Source: Bacillota bacterium (lineage in GTDB: Bacteria > Bacillota > Desulfotomaculia > Desulfotomaculales > JAJYZD01). Taken from it: 13,331 bases of DNA. Of this stretch, positions 5,784 through 13,195 are shown in pieces. The position numbers were made by a program, and so were the translations under genes. How positions within the stretch are numbered: position 1 is the first letter of the stretch; each line of letters begins with the position of its first letter. Where the stretch lies: NCBI GenBank assembly GCA_021800315.1, contig JAJYZD010000091.1, forward strand, positions 1 through 13,331, given 5' to 3'. The notes beneath the pieces are model-generated. The model did no database searches and was not told where the DNA came from. It saw only the letters and a list, made by a program, of their open reading frames with translations.

Positions 5784-7136
5784 CTAGGGCAACACGGCCT
5801 CAATGGCCTGCGCCAGGGTGGCCACGAAAACCACACCCGGTTCGCCCGGAACCAACTCCGGCCGGTTGGCATCGGGCAGCACCAGGGTGTCAAAGCCCAG
5901 CCGCCTGGCCTCGATCACTCTCTGCCGGATGCCGGTCACGGCCCTCACCTCCCCGGTCAACCCTATTTCGCCCATAACCGCCAACGTGCGGCTCACGCAC
6001 GCCTCGCGAAAACTGGAAGCCAGCGCCACGGCCATACCCAGGTCCACCGGCGGCTCGTCCAGGTGGACCCCGCCGACGGCGCTGACGTAAGCGTCCATGC
6101 CGGACAGGCCCAGGCCCAGCCTTTTCTCCAGAACGGCCATCACCATCACCATCCGGCTGTAGTCCACCCCGGTATTAACCCGGCGGGGCGTTCCGAAACC
6201 GCCGGGGGACACCAGGGCCTGGATTTCCACCAACAGCGGCCGGCTGCCCTCCAAAACCGGAACCACCACCGCTCCCGCGACCTCTTGCGCACCGTGGGGA
6301 CTCAGGAAGAGGGCCGAGGGGTTGGTCACCTCGCTCAAGCCTTCGGCACCCATCTGGAAGATACCTATGTCGTTGGTCGAGCCGAAACGGTTTTTGGCCA
6401 CCCGGAGGATCCGGTGGGTGTGGTAGCGCTCCCCTTCGAGATAAAGGACGGTGTCCACCATGTGTTCCAGCGTCTTCGGCCCGGCCAGGGTTCCCTCCTT
6501 GGTAACGTGTCCCACCAACAAAATGGTTATGTTTTTGGCCTTGGCGAGTTTGCCGAGGCGGATGGCCGCTTCGCGTACCTGGGACACGCTGCCGGCGGGC
6601 GAAGCCACATCCTCGCTGGCCATGGTCTGCACGGAATCGATCACCGCCAGCACCGGTGCCTCGTTCTCAAGACAGGCCCCGACGCGGGCGACTTCCGTCT
6701 CGGCGAGAACGAGCAGCCGTCCGTCCAGGGCCCCCAGCCGGGAGGCCCGCAGGTGTACCTGCCGCACGGACTCTTCCCCGGTGACGTAGAGGACCGGACC
6801 GGCCTGGCAGCTCAGGCGGTGGGAAACCGCCAGCAGGAGCGTCGATTTGCCGATGCCCGGGTCCCCGCCCAGGAGAACCACCGATCCCTGCACCAGGCCG
6901 CCGCCCAGAACCCGGTCGAATTCGCCGATGCCGGTCACCAGGCGGGGCTCATCGGCGCAAGCGGCATCGAACAAGGGTACCGGCGCCTCGAAGGCCGCCC
7001 CTGCCGTCCGGGAGGACTCCACCCGGGGAACAACTTCCTCCAGGGTATTCCAGAGACCGCAGGCCGGACACCGGCCCAGCCAGCGCGGCGCGCTGGCCCC
7101 GCATTCACGGCAGTAAAAAACGTTTTTCGCCTTCAA
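5784..7136 (-). CDS. radA: DNA repair protein RadA (Sms)
   Basis: RadA is a RecA-like, DnaB-type motor that promotes branch migration and D-loop extension in recombination. The 450 residues have an N-terminal C4 zinc finger (Cys9, Cys12, Cys23, Cys26), a Walker A GGDPGIGKST (90-99), a Walker B around VLAVIDSVQT (162-171), the diagnostic RadA motif KNRFG (248-252), and a C-terminal Lon-protease-like domain that shapes the ring. I chose the TTG at 7136 because AGAGGA lies six bases upstream and the zinc finger begins immediately; the longer frame to 7202 adds 22 residues not expected in the family. It sits between clpC and disA as in B. subtilis, and has a candidate promoter of its own. Confidence 0.96.
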   Translation of the reverse strand: MKAKNVFYCRECGASAPRWLGRCPACGLWNTLEEVVPRVESSRTAGAAFEAPVPLFDAACADEPRLVTGIGEFDRVLGGGLVQGSVVLLGGDPGIGKSTLLLAVSHRLSCQAGPVLYVTGEESVRQVHLRASRLGALDGRLLVLAETEVARVGACLENEAPVLAVIDSVQTMASEDVASPAGSVSQVREAAIRLGKLAKAKNITILLVGHVTKEGTLAGPKTLEHMVDTVLYLEGERYHTHRILRVAKNRFGSTNDIGIFQMGAEGLSEVTNPSALFLSPHGAQEVAGAVVVPVLEGSRPLLVEIQALVSPGGFGTPRRVNTGVDYSRMVMVMAVLEKRLGLGLSGMDAYVSAVGGVHLDEPPVDLGMAVALASSFREACVSRTLAVMGEIGLTGEVRAVTGIRQRVIEARRLGFDTLVLPDANRPELVPGEPGVVFVATLAQAIEAVLP

Positions 7137-7247
7137 GAGAAATCCTCTCGTTTCCCGGACCGGAACGTCAATTCGGTTACCGCGGCAAAATATACTCTCC
7201 ACCCGGTGGGAATTGGGCTTCCGTCGTCAAAACTTGCTTCAAAATAT

Positions 7248-7277
7248 ATTATGGCATAGCCTTAAGCAAAAAATCAA
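7248..7277 (-). promoter_or_regulatory. Candidate radA promoter
   Basis: On the minus strand TTGATT (7277-7272), an 18-base spacer and CATAAT (7253-7248) with an extended -10 TG form a plausible sigma-A promoter in the only AT-rich stretch between clpC and radA. The leader to the TTG at 7136 would be about 105 bases. It suggests that radA-disA can be expressed apart from the ctsR regulon. Confidence 0.5.
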
Positions 7278-7324
7278 GCTCCCCTTTCTCACTTTTCCTT
7301 AATTACCACATCCTTCTGTAAACG

Positions 7325-7356
7325 CAGGAGAAGGAGGAGGTTCCCCCCTTCTCCTG
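7325..7356 (-). terminator. Hairpin downstream of clpC (weak or partial terminator)
   Basis: On the minus strand CAGGAGAAGG pairs with CCTTCTCCTG (10 bp), with further G/C pairing possible in the 12-base loop. It begins three bases past the clpC stop. The following bases are CGTTTACAG, not a real T run, so it may act as a partial terminator or an mRNA-stabilising end rather than a full stop. Confidence 0.5.
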
Positions 7357-7359
7357 TTC

Positions 7360-9792
7360 TTAAGCCAACTTTTCCACGGCCAGGCGGTCCCCCTCCATGT
7401 CGAGCCGGACCCGGTCGCCCCTTTGAAACGTGCCGCGCAGCATCTCCTCCGAAAGACGGTCTTCCACCAGGCGCACAATGGCCCGGCGCAGGGGTCTGGC
7501 CCCGAATGTCTCGTCAAAGCCCTCCCGGGCCAGATGCCCGGCAACGCCCGCGTCCACTTCGACGTGGACGTCCTGCTCGGCCAGCCGGTGCACAACCTCG
7601 TCCAGCATCAGTTCCACAATCCGCCCGATGTGTTCGGCCGTCAGGGAGTGGAAGACGATAACCTCGTCGACCCGGTTGAGGAACTCCGGCCGGAAGGTGC
7701 GTTTGAGCTCAATGGTCAGCCGTTCCTTCATCCGTTCGTAACCGGAATCCACGTGATCCCCGGTTGTGAACCCCATCGCCCCCTCCCGCTTCAGGAACCG
7801 GGCACCGACGTTGGAAGTCATAATGATCACCGTATTACGGAAGTCGACCGTTCTTCCCTTGCCGTCGGTCAGACGCCCGTCCTCCAGCACCTGCAACAGG
7901 ACGTTGAAGACGTCGGGATGGGCTTTTTCGATCTCGTCCAGCAACACCACCGAATAGGGATGCCGGCGTACGGCTTCGGTCAACTGCCCCCCCTCTTCGT
8001 ATCCCACGTAGCCGGGCGGGGCTCCCACCAACCGCGATACGGCGAACTTTTCCATGTACTCGGACATATCGATCCTGACCATGGCGTCTTCGTCGTCGAA
8101 AAGAGCTTCCGCCAGGGCCCTGGCCAACTCCGTCTTACCCACCCCGGTAGGTCCGAGAAAGATAAAGGACCCGACCGGACGCTGGGGATCCTTCAAACCG
8201 GCCCTAGCCCGCCGCACGGCCCGGGATACGGCCGCCACCGCCTCATCCTGGCCGACCACCCGGCGGTGCAGGATCTCCTCCAGTTGCAGAAGCCGCTCCG
8301 ATTCTTCCTCCGCCAGGCGTTTGACCGGCACACCGGTCCAAGCGGCCACGATTTGCGCTACGTCTTCCTCGTCCACCACCAGTTCGGCTCCGCTCGCGCG
8401 GCTCTTCCAGGCTTCCCTTCCGGCCTCGAGGTCGGCCTTGATTTTTTGTTCCCGGTCCCTCAAAGCGGCCGCTTTTTCGAACTCCTGGCTGTTCACCGCC
8501 GCTTCCTTCTCCTTGCGGACCTCCTCCAGGCTGTCGGTCATTTCCTTTAGGGCCGGGGGAGCGGTAAAAGCCTTCAGGCGAACCCGGGAGGAAGCCTCAT
8601 CGATCAGGTCGATGGCCTTGTCCGGCAGGAAGCGGTCGGAAATATAGCGGTCGGAAAGCCTGGCGGCGGCGGCGCACGCTTCGTCGGTGATGCGCACCCG
8701 ATGGTGGGCCTCGTATTTGTCCCGCAACCCCTCCAGGATCCTGACCGTTTCCCCGACCGTGGGCTCGTCGACCATGATCGGGGCGAAGCGCCGTTCCAGG
8801 GCGGCGTCCTTTTCCACGTACTTGCGGTATTCATCCAGCGTGGTGGCGCCGATGCACTGCAACTCCCCCCGGGCCAGGGCGGGCTTCAGGATATTGGCCG
8901 CGTCGATGGCCCCTTCCGCCGCTCCCGCCCCTACCAGGGTGTGCAGTTCGTCTATGAATATAACGATGTTTCCGGCCGCCCTCAGTTCTTCGAGAACCTT
9001 TTTCAACCGCTCTTCGAATTCACCCCGGTACTTGGTGCCCGCCACCAGGGAAGCCAGGTCCAGGGTCACCACCCGCTTGCCCAGGAGCGTCTCTGGTACG
9101 TTGCCGGCCGTTATTCTCTGGGCCAGGCCTTCGGCGACGGCGGTCTTGCCCACACCCGGCTCACCGATGAGCACCGGGTTGTTCTTGGTCCGGCGGGACA
9201 ATACCTGGATGACCCGTTCGATTTCCTGATCACGGCCAACCACCGGGTCAAGCTTGTCGTCCCGGGCCATCGCCGTCAGATCGCGGCCGAATTGATCCAG
9301 GGTGACCGTCCTGGAGGCCTGCCCGGAGGACGGATGTCCGACGGGCGCCTTGCCCGTTTCGCCGATGAGCTGGATGACCATGCCGCGCACCCGGTTCAGG
9401 TCGGCGCCCAGGGCGCCCAGCACGTGGGCCGCCACACCCTCGCCCTCCCGGATCAGCCCCAGGAGGAGGTGCTCGGTGTCGACGTAATTCTGGCCCATGC
9501 GGCGGGCCTCGTCAACGGCCAACTCCAGAACCCGCTTGGCCCGCGGTGTGAATCCGATCTCCGCCTGGGGCTGCCCGCCCTGCCCCGGCTCCACCAGCTG
9601 CCGGACGGCCCCCCGCACCTTTTCCACGGTAATATCCAGTTCCACCAGAACCCGGTGCGACACACCCTCGCCAACCGCGATCAGGCCCAGCAGCAAGTGC
9701 TCGGTGCCAACGTACGGATAATTCTGCTTCCTCGCTTCCTCCTGGGAAACCAGGAGCACTTTGTGCGCCCGCTCGGTAAACCTGCCGAACAT
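7360..9792 (-). CDS. clpC: ATP-dependent protease unfoldase subunit ClpC
   Basis: ClpC is an AAA+ hexamer that unfolds proteins, including arginine-phosphorylated ones, and feeds them to ClpP. The 810 residues contain a doubled Clp N domain (about 1-145), AAA module 1 with Walker A GEPGVGKT (210-217) and Walker B Asp281-Glu282, a UVR-bearing middle domain (about 420-460; EEVRKEKEAAVNSQEFEKAAALR) that binds adaptors such as McsB and MecA, and AAA module 2 with Walker A GPTGVGKT (547-554) and Walker B Asp619-Glu620. The ClpP-docking loop is probably Met673-Gly674-Phe675, matching the VGF-type loop of ClpC. The ATG at 9792 has GAGGGGGG upstream. It follows mcsB by 21 bases. No clpP gene is in the window. 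Confidence 0.98.
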   Translation of the reverse strand: MFGRFTERAHKVLLVSQEEARKQNYPYVGTEHLLLGLIAVGEGVSHRVLVELDITVEKVRGAVRQLVEPGQGGQPQAEIGFTPRAKRVLELAVDEARRMGQNYVDTEHLLLGLIREGEGVAAHVLGALGADLNRVRGMVIQLIGETGKAPVGHPSSGQASRTVTLDQFGRDLTAMARDDKLDPVVGRDQEIERVIQVLSRRTKNNPVLIGEPGVGKTAVAEGLAQRITAGNVPETLLGKRVVTLDLASLVAGTKYRGEFEERLKKVLEELRAAGNIVIFIDELHTLVGAGAAEGAIDAANILKPALARGELQCIGATTLDEYRKYVEKDAALERRFAPIMVDEPTVGETVRILEGLRDKYEAHHRVRITDEACAAAARLSDRYISDRFLPDKAIDLIDEASSRVRLKAFTAPPALKEMTDSLEEVRKEKEAAVNSQEFEKAAALRDREQKIKADLEAGREAWKSRASGAELVVDEEDVAQIVAAWTGVPVKRLAEEESERLLQLEEILHRRVVGQDEAVAAVSRAVRRARAGLKDPQRPVGSFIFLGPTGVGKTELARALAEALFDDEDAMVRIDMSEYMEKFAVSRLVGAPPGYVGYEEGGQLTEAVRRHPYSVVLLDEIEKAHPDVFNVLLQVLEDGRLTDGKGRTVDFRNTVIIMTSNVGARFLKREGAMGFTTGDHVDSGYERMKERLTIELKRTFRPEFLNRVDEVIVFHSLTAEHIGRIVELMLDEVVHRLAEQDVHVEVDAGVAGHLAREGFDETFGARPLRRAIVRLVEDRLSEEMLRGTFQRGDRVRLDMEGDRLAVEKLA

Positions 9793-9813
9793 CGTTTACC
9801 CCCCTCTGAAACC

Positions 9814-10869
9814 CTATATCCTGCTTCTAATCAATTCCGCCCGATGTACATCCATCTCGTAGTTGTTCTTCCTGCCGTCTCCCGTTTTGACCAAATAAGC
9901 CGGACGGCTGGCTATCATCAATTCGTTTATGAGTTCCGGCGGGATACCGGTCAGAAGGTTCATCTCCACGCCCAGCCGCAGATCGGAAAAAAGACGCATG
10001 GCTTCACCCGCGCTCAGGATGCGGGCGTGCTTCAAAAGGCCGTAGGCCCGGAACACCTTGTCCTCGACCAGTTCGCGTCTCTCGCGGTATATCCCCGCGC
10101 GCGCCCCCCGTTCGTGCTCCAGCAGTTGCCGGGTGATCAACAGGAGGTTGTTGATCACCTCTTCTTCCGTCCGGCCCAGGGTGACCTGGTTGGAAACCTG
10201 GAACAGGTTTCCAACGGCCTCCGTACCCTCTCCGTACAGCCCGCGGACAGCCAGGCCCAACTTCGTCACCGTCGCCAAAAGACCCCTCACCTGGTTGGCC
10301 ATGACCAGCCCGGGCAGGTGGAGCATCACGGAAGCCCGCAGGCCGGTGCCGACGTTCGTAGGACAGGCCGTGAGGTAGCCCAGTTGCTCCGAAAAGCAAT
10401 AGTCCAGGTTGAGTTCCAGAGCGTCGTCCACGCCGTTGACCAGTTGCCAGGCCTCGTTCAACTGCAGCCCGGGCAGGAGGACCTGGATGCGCAGGTGGTC
10501 TTCCTCGTTGATCATGATGCTGATCTTTTCCTCGCCATCAATGGCAACGGCCTTGTGTTCGAACTGGTTGAGCAGGTCCGGACTGACCAGGTGCTTTTCC
10601 ACCAGGACCTGCCTCTCCTCGGCGGACAGTTCGCCCATCGTCACCAGTTCTATCCTGCCCGCGCGGGCAAGAAACCTTTCGTCCTCCGAGGCCTTGCGGA
10701 CCAGGCCGACGACCTGGTCCGCGCCTTCCTTGTTCAACAGGTGGGGAAAAGGCATCCCCGCCAGGTTACGGGCCACCCGGACGCGGCTCGACACGACTAC
10801 GTCGCTTTCCGGGCCGCCGCCGCCGATCCAGCCCCCCTGCAAATTGTCTACAATGTCATGCACGGACAT
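9814..10869 (-). CDS. mcsB: Protein-arginine kinase McsB
   Basis: McsB phosphorylates arginines, marking proteins for ClpCP and inactivating CtsR. The 351 residues show the guanido-kinase features SSRVRVARN (27-35), Glu122 in INEEDHLRIQ, Cys169 in ACPTNVGTGLRAS, RGLYGEGTEA and SNQVTLG. The C-terminal phosphoarginine-binding motif, RDxxRA in the family, reads MDVHRA here (Met339-Ala344), so the first Arg is replaced. The codon is ATG, one base from AGG. The start at 10869 lies three bases after the mcsA stop, with GGAGAGG in the end of mcsA as ribosome binding site. It is probably translationally coupled with McsA, its activator. Confidence 0.97.
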   Translation of the reverse strand: MSVHDIVDNLQGGWIGGGGPESDVVVSSRVRVARNLAGMPFPHLLNKEGADQVVGLVRKASEDERFLARAGRIELVTMGELSAEERQVLVEKHLVSPDLLNQFEHKAVAIDGEEKISIMINEEDHLRIQVLLPGLQLNEAWQLVNGVDDALELNLDYCFSEQLGYLTACPTNVGTGLRASVMLHLPGLVMANQVRGLLATVTKLGLAVRGLYGEGTEAVGNLFQVSNQVTLGRTEEEVINNLLLITRQLLEHERGARAGIYRERRELVEDKVFRAYGLLKHARILSAGEAMRLFSDLRLGVEMNLLTGIPPELINELMIASRPAYLVKTGDGRKNNYEMDVHRAELIRSRI

Positions 10870-10872
10870 ATC

Positions 10873-11391
10873 TTACCTCTCCTGTCCGATTCCTTTCTCC
10901 AGTTCCTTGATCCGGTCCCGCAGGCCGGCCGCGGCTTCGAACTCCTCCCTGGCCACCGCCTGCCTCAATTCCTCCTTGAGCCGTTCCACCTGCTGGATCA
11001 GCCTGGCGTAGCCTCCTGTCCGTTCCGGAACCTTGCCGGTGTGCCGGTCGTGACCGTGAATCCGCTTGACCAGCGGTTGCATCTGCTCATAAAAAGCGCT
11101 GTAACAGTTGCCGCACCCCAAAAGCCCGTTCTGGGCGAACTGGCCTTCCCGGAGACCGCAGTCCGGACAGGCGGCCTGTTCGGTCCGCTCTTCGCTCTTG
11201 GCCGTTCCCGGACCCATGCCCAAAAGGCCGGCCAGGAAATTGTGGATCTCGAACTGCGGCAGGAAGCCGAAGCTCTGGGCCTGCAAATCGCGGGCGCATT
11301 GCTCGCAGAGGTGGATCTTCCTGGTCTGGCTGTTCATGATTTCGGTGATGTGCACCGTTGCCGGTCTCTCCTGGCAGCGTTCACACAACAT
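10873..11391 (-). CDS. mcsA: McsB activator McsA (zinc-binding, UVR domain)
   Basis: McsA binds McsB and stimulates its kinase activity; it also helps in metal and heat stress responses. The 172 residues have four CxxC motifs: CERC (3-6), CEQC (29-32), CPDC (75-78) and CGNC (93-96), expected to form zinc-binding sites, and a C-terminal UVR domain (about 133-168, LKEELRQAVAREEFEAAAGL) resembling the one in ClpC. This is the normal architecture and length. The ATG at 11391 lies four bases after the ctsR stop; gene order ctsR-mcsA-mcsB-clpC is the classical class III heat-shock operon of low-GC Gram-positives. Confidence 0.96.
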   Translation of the reverse strand: MLCERCQERPATVHITEIMNSQTRKIHLCEQCARDLQAQSFGFLPQFEIHNFLAGLLGMGPGTAKSEERTEQAACPDCGLREGQFAQNGLLGCGNCYSAFYEQMQPLVKRIHGHDRHTGKVPERTGGYARLIQQVERLKEELRQAVAREEFEAAAGLRDRIKELEKGIGQER

Positions 11392-11395
11392 AACG

Positions 11396-11866
11396 TCACT
11401 TCCCGTTCTTTCTGAAAATGGCCCCCAACATGGCCCTCATCAGGTCCGCCCTGAACCGTCCCCGCTCCCCGGGCGGCAGGTGTTGCGAACCGGCCCCGAG
11501 GACGGACTTCATCAAGCCGGCCTCGCGCTCTTTCAAGACGCCGGCCTCGAAAAGCCGCTGCAGGATGTCCGCCGCCACCTGCTCGGAAGTATCCTGCCCG
11601 AGTTCCCGACAGACCGTATCCATAAGGTCGCTGGGTCCGCGGGGACTCAGGCGGATGATGCGGATGTAACCGCCGCCGCCTTTCCGGGATTCCACGCAAA
11701 ACCCCCGGCCCACGCTGAAACGAGTGGTCAGGACGTAGTTGATCTGCGAGGGCACGCACTTGAACTTCAGAGCCAGTTCGTTGCGGCCGATCTTGATGAC
11801 CCCGCTGTCGCTCCCGTCCAGCAGGTCCTTAAGATAACGCTCGATATAATCGGAAACGCTGGTCAT
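11396..11866 (-). CDS. ctsR: Class III stress repressor CtsR
   Basis: CtsR is a dimeric repressor of clp genes; its winged helix-turn-helix senses heat through a glycine-rich wing. The 156 residues contain the HTH region (about 25-50, IGRNELALKFKCVPSQINYVL) and the wing GGGGYIRI (63-70), followed by a helical C-terminal dimer domain. The residues before the wing are Arg61-Lys62, whereas my recollection of B. subtilis and Geobacillus CtsR is Lys-Arg with the Arg (R62) a McsB target. The ATG at 11866 has a GGTGGTG site and is the first gene after the operator, so it is probably autoregulated. Confidence 0.96.
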   Translation of the reverse strand: MTSVSDYIERYLKDLLDGSDSGVIKIGRNELALKFKCVPSQINYVLTTRFSVGRGFCVESRKGGGGYIRIIRLSPRGPSDLMDTVCRELGQDTSEQVAADILQRLFEAGVLKEREAGLMKSVLGAGSQHLPPGERGRFRADLMRAMLGAIFRKNGK

Positions 11867-11891
11867 TTACACCACCGCATGATCTTCTGAC

Positions 11892-11908
11892 TTTGACTGA
11901 CTTTAACT
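11892..11908 (-). promoter_or_regulatory. CtsR operator
   Basis: On the minus strand AGTTAAA-GTC-AGTCAAA fits the known CtsR box, two RGTCAAA heptads three bases apart, with one mismatch in the first heptad. It covers the predicted transcription start of the ctsR promoter (about 11904), so CtsR binding would block initiation. Confidence 0.85.
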
Positions 11909-11910
11909 AT

Positions 11911-11939
11911 ATTATGAGACCGGGCGCCGCCGGGGGCAA
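11911..11939 (-). promoter_or_regulatory. ctsR operon promoter
   Basis: On the minus strand TTGCCC (11939-11934), a 17-base spacer and CATAAT (11916-11911) form a sigma-A type promoter directly upstream of the CtsR operator. The spacer is GC-rich (GGCGGCGCCC). The mRNA leader to the ATG at 11866 would be about 38 bases. Confidence 0.65.
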
Positions 11940-11940
11940 C

Positions 11941-12155
11941 CCCTCCTGCCCTTTATTTTAACCGGCCAGCGGACCAATAACACCGCCGGCGGCCACGGGA
12001 CGGGCCATATCTCCCGCTGTCTTCCCCTAGCGCGGTATTACGCGGCGGGAACGATGGTTCCTCCAGGAAGAAACCATTGGCCAGCCTGTTCCCCGTGACC
12101 CGCTTAGGACCGATACGGCCGTAAACCGCTGGTGCAGACCAACCAGTTAGTCCAA
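11941..12155 (-). other. Unassigned intergenic stretch with hairpin and doubtful 68-codon ORF
   Basis: About 215 bases separate the ctsR promoter from the DUF4276-type gene. A GTG frame on the minus strand (12159-11953, 68 codons) overlaps that gene's stop by GTGA, which could suggest coupling, but there is no ribosome binding site, the residue makeup (Gly/Arg/Pro-rich) is not protein-like, and I recognise no family. A hairpin at 12054-12077 pairs all ten stem positions only in the minus-strand RNA, where G-U pairs replace mismatches seen on the plus strand. A small RNA, a 3' UTR or a decayed mobile-element end are all possible. Confidence 0.3.
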
Positions 12156-12716
12156 TCACTTCATGTTACCGACAAGGCGCAGCACCCCGTCGACAAAGAC
12201 ATGAAAGCTTTTGGAGCCGTTGACCATCACATCGATATGTTCGGCTATTTTCCTTGCCCCACTCAATTTTTGATATTCCGGCACAATCCTCTTCAGTTCC
12301 CGGGCGGCACCAATGATGCTGTCCGGGTTCCTGTACCTGGACTTGTTTTGCATACGTGCGACAGAGGGCTCATCATAGGCCCCGGCCACCGCGGCCAGAT
12401 CGCCGAGAAACCAGGCCTCAAGCTCGTTACAGACAATACGGACCAGGGAGTCGTCCCTGCCGGCCTCCGCACACATGCACCCAAGCTTATCCTTTACCGC
12501 GCGACAATCTGCTCCATCCTGATCGCGCACTACGACAAATCTTACTCCCGGTTCCCGCCAGGCACGCATTTTGCGCGGAATCGATCTTTCCAGATCCTGC
12601 TTTCCATCATGGGGAACCAGTTGAAACGTCACCCGGGGAGGAAGGATTCCGGGCAAAAACACCTGCAAAAACTCTTTGATTGAAGGCTCCTCCAGCAAGA
12701 ATACAATTTTGCTCAT
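12156..12716 (-). CDS. DUF4276-like protein, TOPRIM-like partner of an ATPase
   Basis: The 186-residue protein begins MSKIVFLLEEPS and has GKQDLERSIPRKMRAW, FVVVRDQDGADCRAVKD and CNELEAWFLGDL, which I recognise as DUF4276-type features. Glu9/Glu10 on the first strand and the DxD at Asp65/Asp67 are arranged as in TOPRIM nuclease folds; this comparison is an inference. The ATG overlaps the stop of the upstream ATPase gene (ATGA), so the two are translationally coupled and probably act as a pair. ATPase plus TOPRIM-like pairs include the OLD and PARIS anti-phage systems. This gene is intact, but its partner is truncated, so activity is doubtful. Confidence 0.8.
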   Translation of the reverse strand: MSKIVFLLEEPSIKEFLQVFLPGILPPRVTFQLVPHDGKQDLERSIPRKMRAWREPGVRFVVVRDQDGADCRAVKDKLGCMCAEAGRDDSLVRIVCNELEAWFLGDLAAVAGAYDEPSVARMQNKSRYRNPDSIIGAARELKRIVPEYQKLSGARKIAEHIDVMVNGSKSFHVFVDGVLRLVGNMK

Positions 12717-13195
12717 CCGGGTCCGGCCCCTTCAAAGAAACTCTGCTTCCACAAGGCCCCCGGCAAATCGCCTTCATCAACCAGACGCCTGACCAATTGG
12801 TTTTCCGCTGCCCGTTGAACCCTGCTGAACCCATCCATTTTGGTCAGCCAGAACAACTCGGAGATTTCCACCCCGCTCACGAAATCCGGCGAATGCGTGG
12901 AGATAAAGACCTGCCCGCCCCTATCACTGTAGCTTCTAAATTCTTCAGCCAGTTCACTTAACAATTCTGGGTGTAATTGATTTTCCGGCTCTTCAATGCA
13001 AAGCAGCGGATGGGGACTGGGATCGTTCAAAAGGAGTAAATAGGCGAACATCTTAATGGTTCCATCGGATACATAACGGGCGACGAAAGGATCCTTGAAC
13101 GACCCATCCTGAAACTGCAAGACAATCCGTCCGTCCGCTGTTTCAGTAGCTTTTACATCTTTTACTCCAGGAACCGTTCCTAGCAACGTAAGCAA
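12713..13195 (-). pseudogene. AAA/ABC-type ATPase (AAA_21-like), C-terminal half only, cut by the mobile element
   Basis: The open frame encodes 160 residues, but the first eight (13195 to about 13171) come from the repeated element; the real ATPase sequence starts at PGVKDVKATE. It retains the ABC-like signature YVSDGTIKMF (SDGT 43-46), a Walker B LLCIEEPEN with Glu67-Glu68, and the switch region FISTHSPDF (His101), in the order typical of OLD-like or SMC-like AAA_21 ATPases. The Walker A half, normally about 150-250 residues, is missing, and an in-frame TAA (13201-13199) precedes the TTG. It should be unable to hydrolyse ATP. It overlaps the DUF4276-type gene by four bases. Confidence 0.85.

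Noticed and set aside
5403..7259. 618-codon plus-strand frame opposite radA and the end of disA
   Set aside because: It is antisense to RadA, whose zinc finger, Walker A and KNRFG motifs are unambiguous; the translation has no recognisable domain.
8701..11415. 904-codon open frame on the plus strand opposite clpC, mcsB and mcsA
   Set aside because: It lies entirely antisense to well-recognised genes and has a low-complexity Pro/Gln/His/Arg-rich translation. Long antisense frames are common in GC-rich coding DNA.
12001..12060. T-box-like string TAATACCGCG upstream of ctsR
   Set aside because: It lacks the AGGGTGGNACCGCG context, a specifier stem and a terminator, and the next gene is a repressor with its own promoter.
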